A stretch of DNA of 64,000 nt, taken from Fontibacterium subtropicum (GTDB lineage: Bacteria > Pseudomonadota > Alphaproteobacteria > Pelagibacterales > Pelagibacteraceae). A model generated the notes under the pieces. The model saw nothing but the letters and a program-made list of their open reading frames with translations, did no database searches and was not told where the DNA came from. Below, piece by piece: positions 63,993 through 64,000 of this stretch. Position 1 is the stretch's first letter. Every line of letters begins with the position of its first letter. The translations under genes were made by a program, and so were the position numbers. The DNA lies in the NCBI GenBank assembly GCA_965235415.1, contig CBDDXD010000003.1, forward strand, positions 1 to 64,000, given 5' to 3'.

Positions 63993-64000
63993 TGAGTAAA

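Noticed and set aside
1..64000. CRISPR arrays, rRNA genes, restriction-modification or toxin-antitoxin systems
   Set aside because: No regularly spaced repeats, rRNA-like sequence or defence-type genes were seen on either strand.

Overview
The window is AT-rich, gene-dense DNA with very short intergenic gaps, many 1-14 bp gene overlaps and few regulators. It looks like a streamlined marine alphaproteobacterium of the SAR11 (Pelagibacterales) type. Supporting content is an AcuI-type acryloyl-CoA reductase, two complete TRAP transporter operons, an alphaproteobacterial-type SerC, a class II DAHP synthase, an ABA4-like membrane protein and a CADD-like protein. The intact serC-serA-serB operon differs from the serine/glycine deficit reported for Ca. 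Pelagibacter ubique, so I do not assign a clade.

Layout. 1-6.0 kb: ABC ATPase (cut by the window edge), Sua5, xseB-ispA-dxs, then a DUF2237 protein, a 2OG-Fe(II) oxygenase-like protein and hisI. 6.1-11.8 kb: folE, a zinc-finger protein, acuI, LysR, LysE, rseP, HU and a CADD-like protein. 11.8-15.4 kb: serCAB. 15.4-22.5 kb: peroxiredoxin, glycosyltransferase, rhodanese, HCCA-isomerase-like protein, ABA4-like protein, recX, several very small genes, cysQ, mnmA and yjbQ. 22.56-28.31 kb: a tRNA-Met gene carrying a 5.7 kb integrated element bounded by a 53-bp direct repeat. The element holds a tyrosine-integrase locus, a truncated nucleosidase, a TetR regulator and a large multidomain surface protein with a 25-bp palindrome just before its start. 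28.3-34.7 kb: nitrilase-like hydrolase, DUF6165, two LPS-type glycosyltransferases, thioredoxin-like protein, gamma carbonic anhydrase, flavin oxidase, a 3-hydroxyisobutyrate dehydrogenase-like protein and rpoZ. 34.7-40.1 kb: a CoA-transferase divergent from TRAP dctPQM plus malonyl-CoA decarboxylase, read here as a malonate-type uptake and degradation locus. 41.1-50.1 kb: a D-2-hydroxyacid dehydrogenase (FAD plus FeS) divergent from a class V aminotransferase, a second TRAP system, a crotonase and a second CoA-transferase. 50-64 kb: phosphohexomutase, nrdAB, gph-prpB-prpC, glmU (C-terminal domain only), glmS, class II DAHP synthase, nadE and cysS.

The most unusual signal is a strongly insertion-biased set of reading-frame breaks. 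Ten breaks in otherwise intact genes (dxs x2, DUF2237 x2, tetR, surface protein, GT4, dctM x2, prpC) are each repaired by deleting one base; only cysS needs one base added. The integrase locus carries roughly 25-30 more within about 1 kb, again nearly all single-base insertions. Insertion-type long-read consensus error is the simplest explanation, and read-level evidence would settle it. Annotations below give the repaired gene extents.
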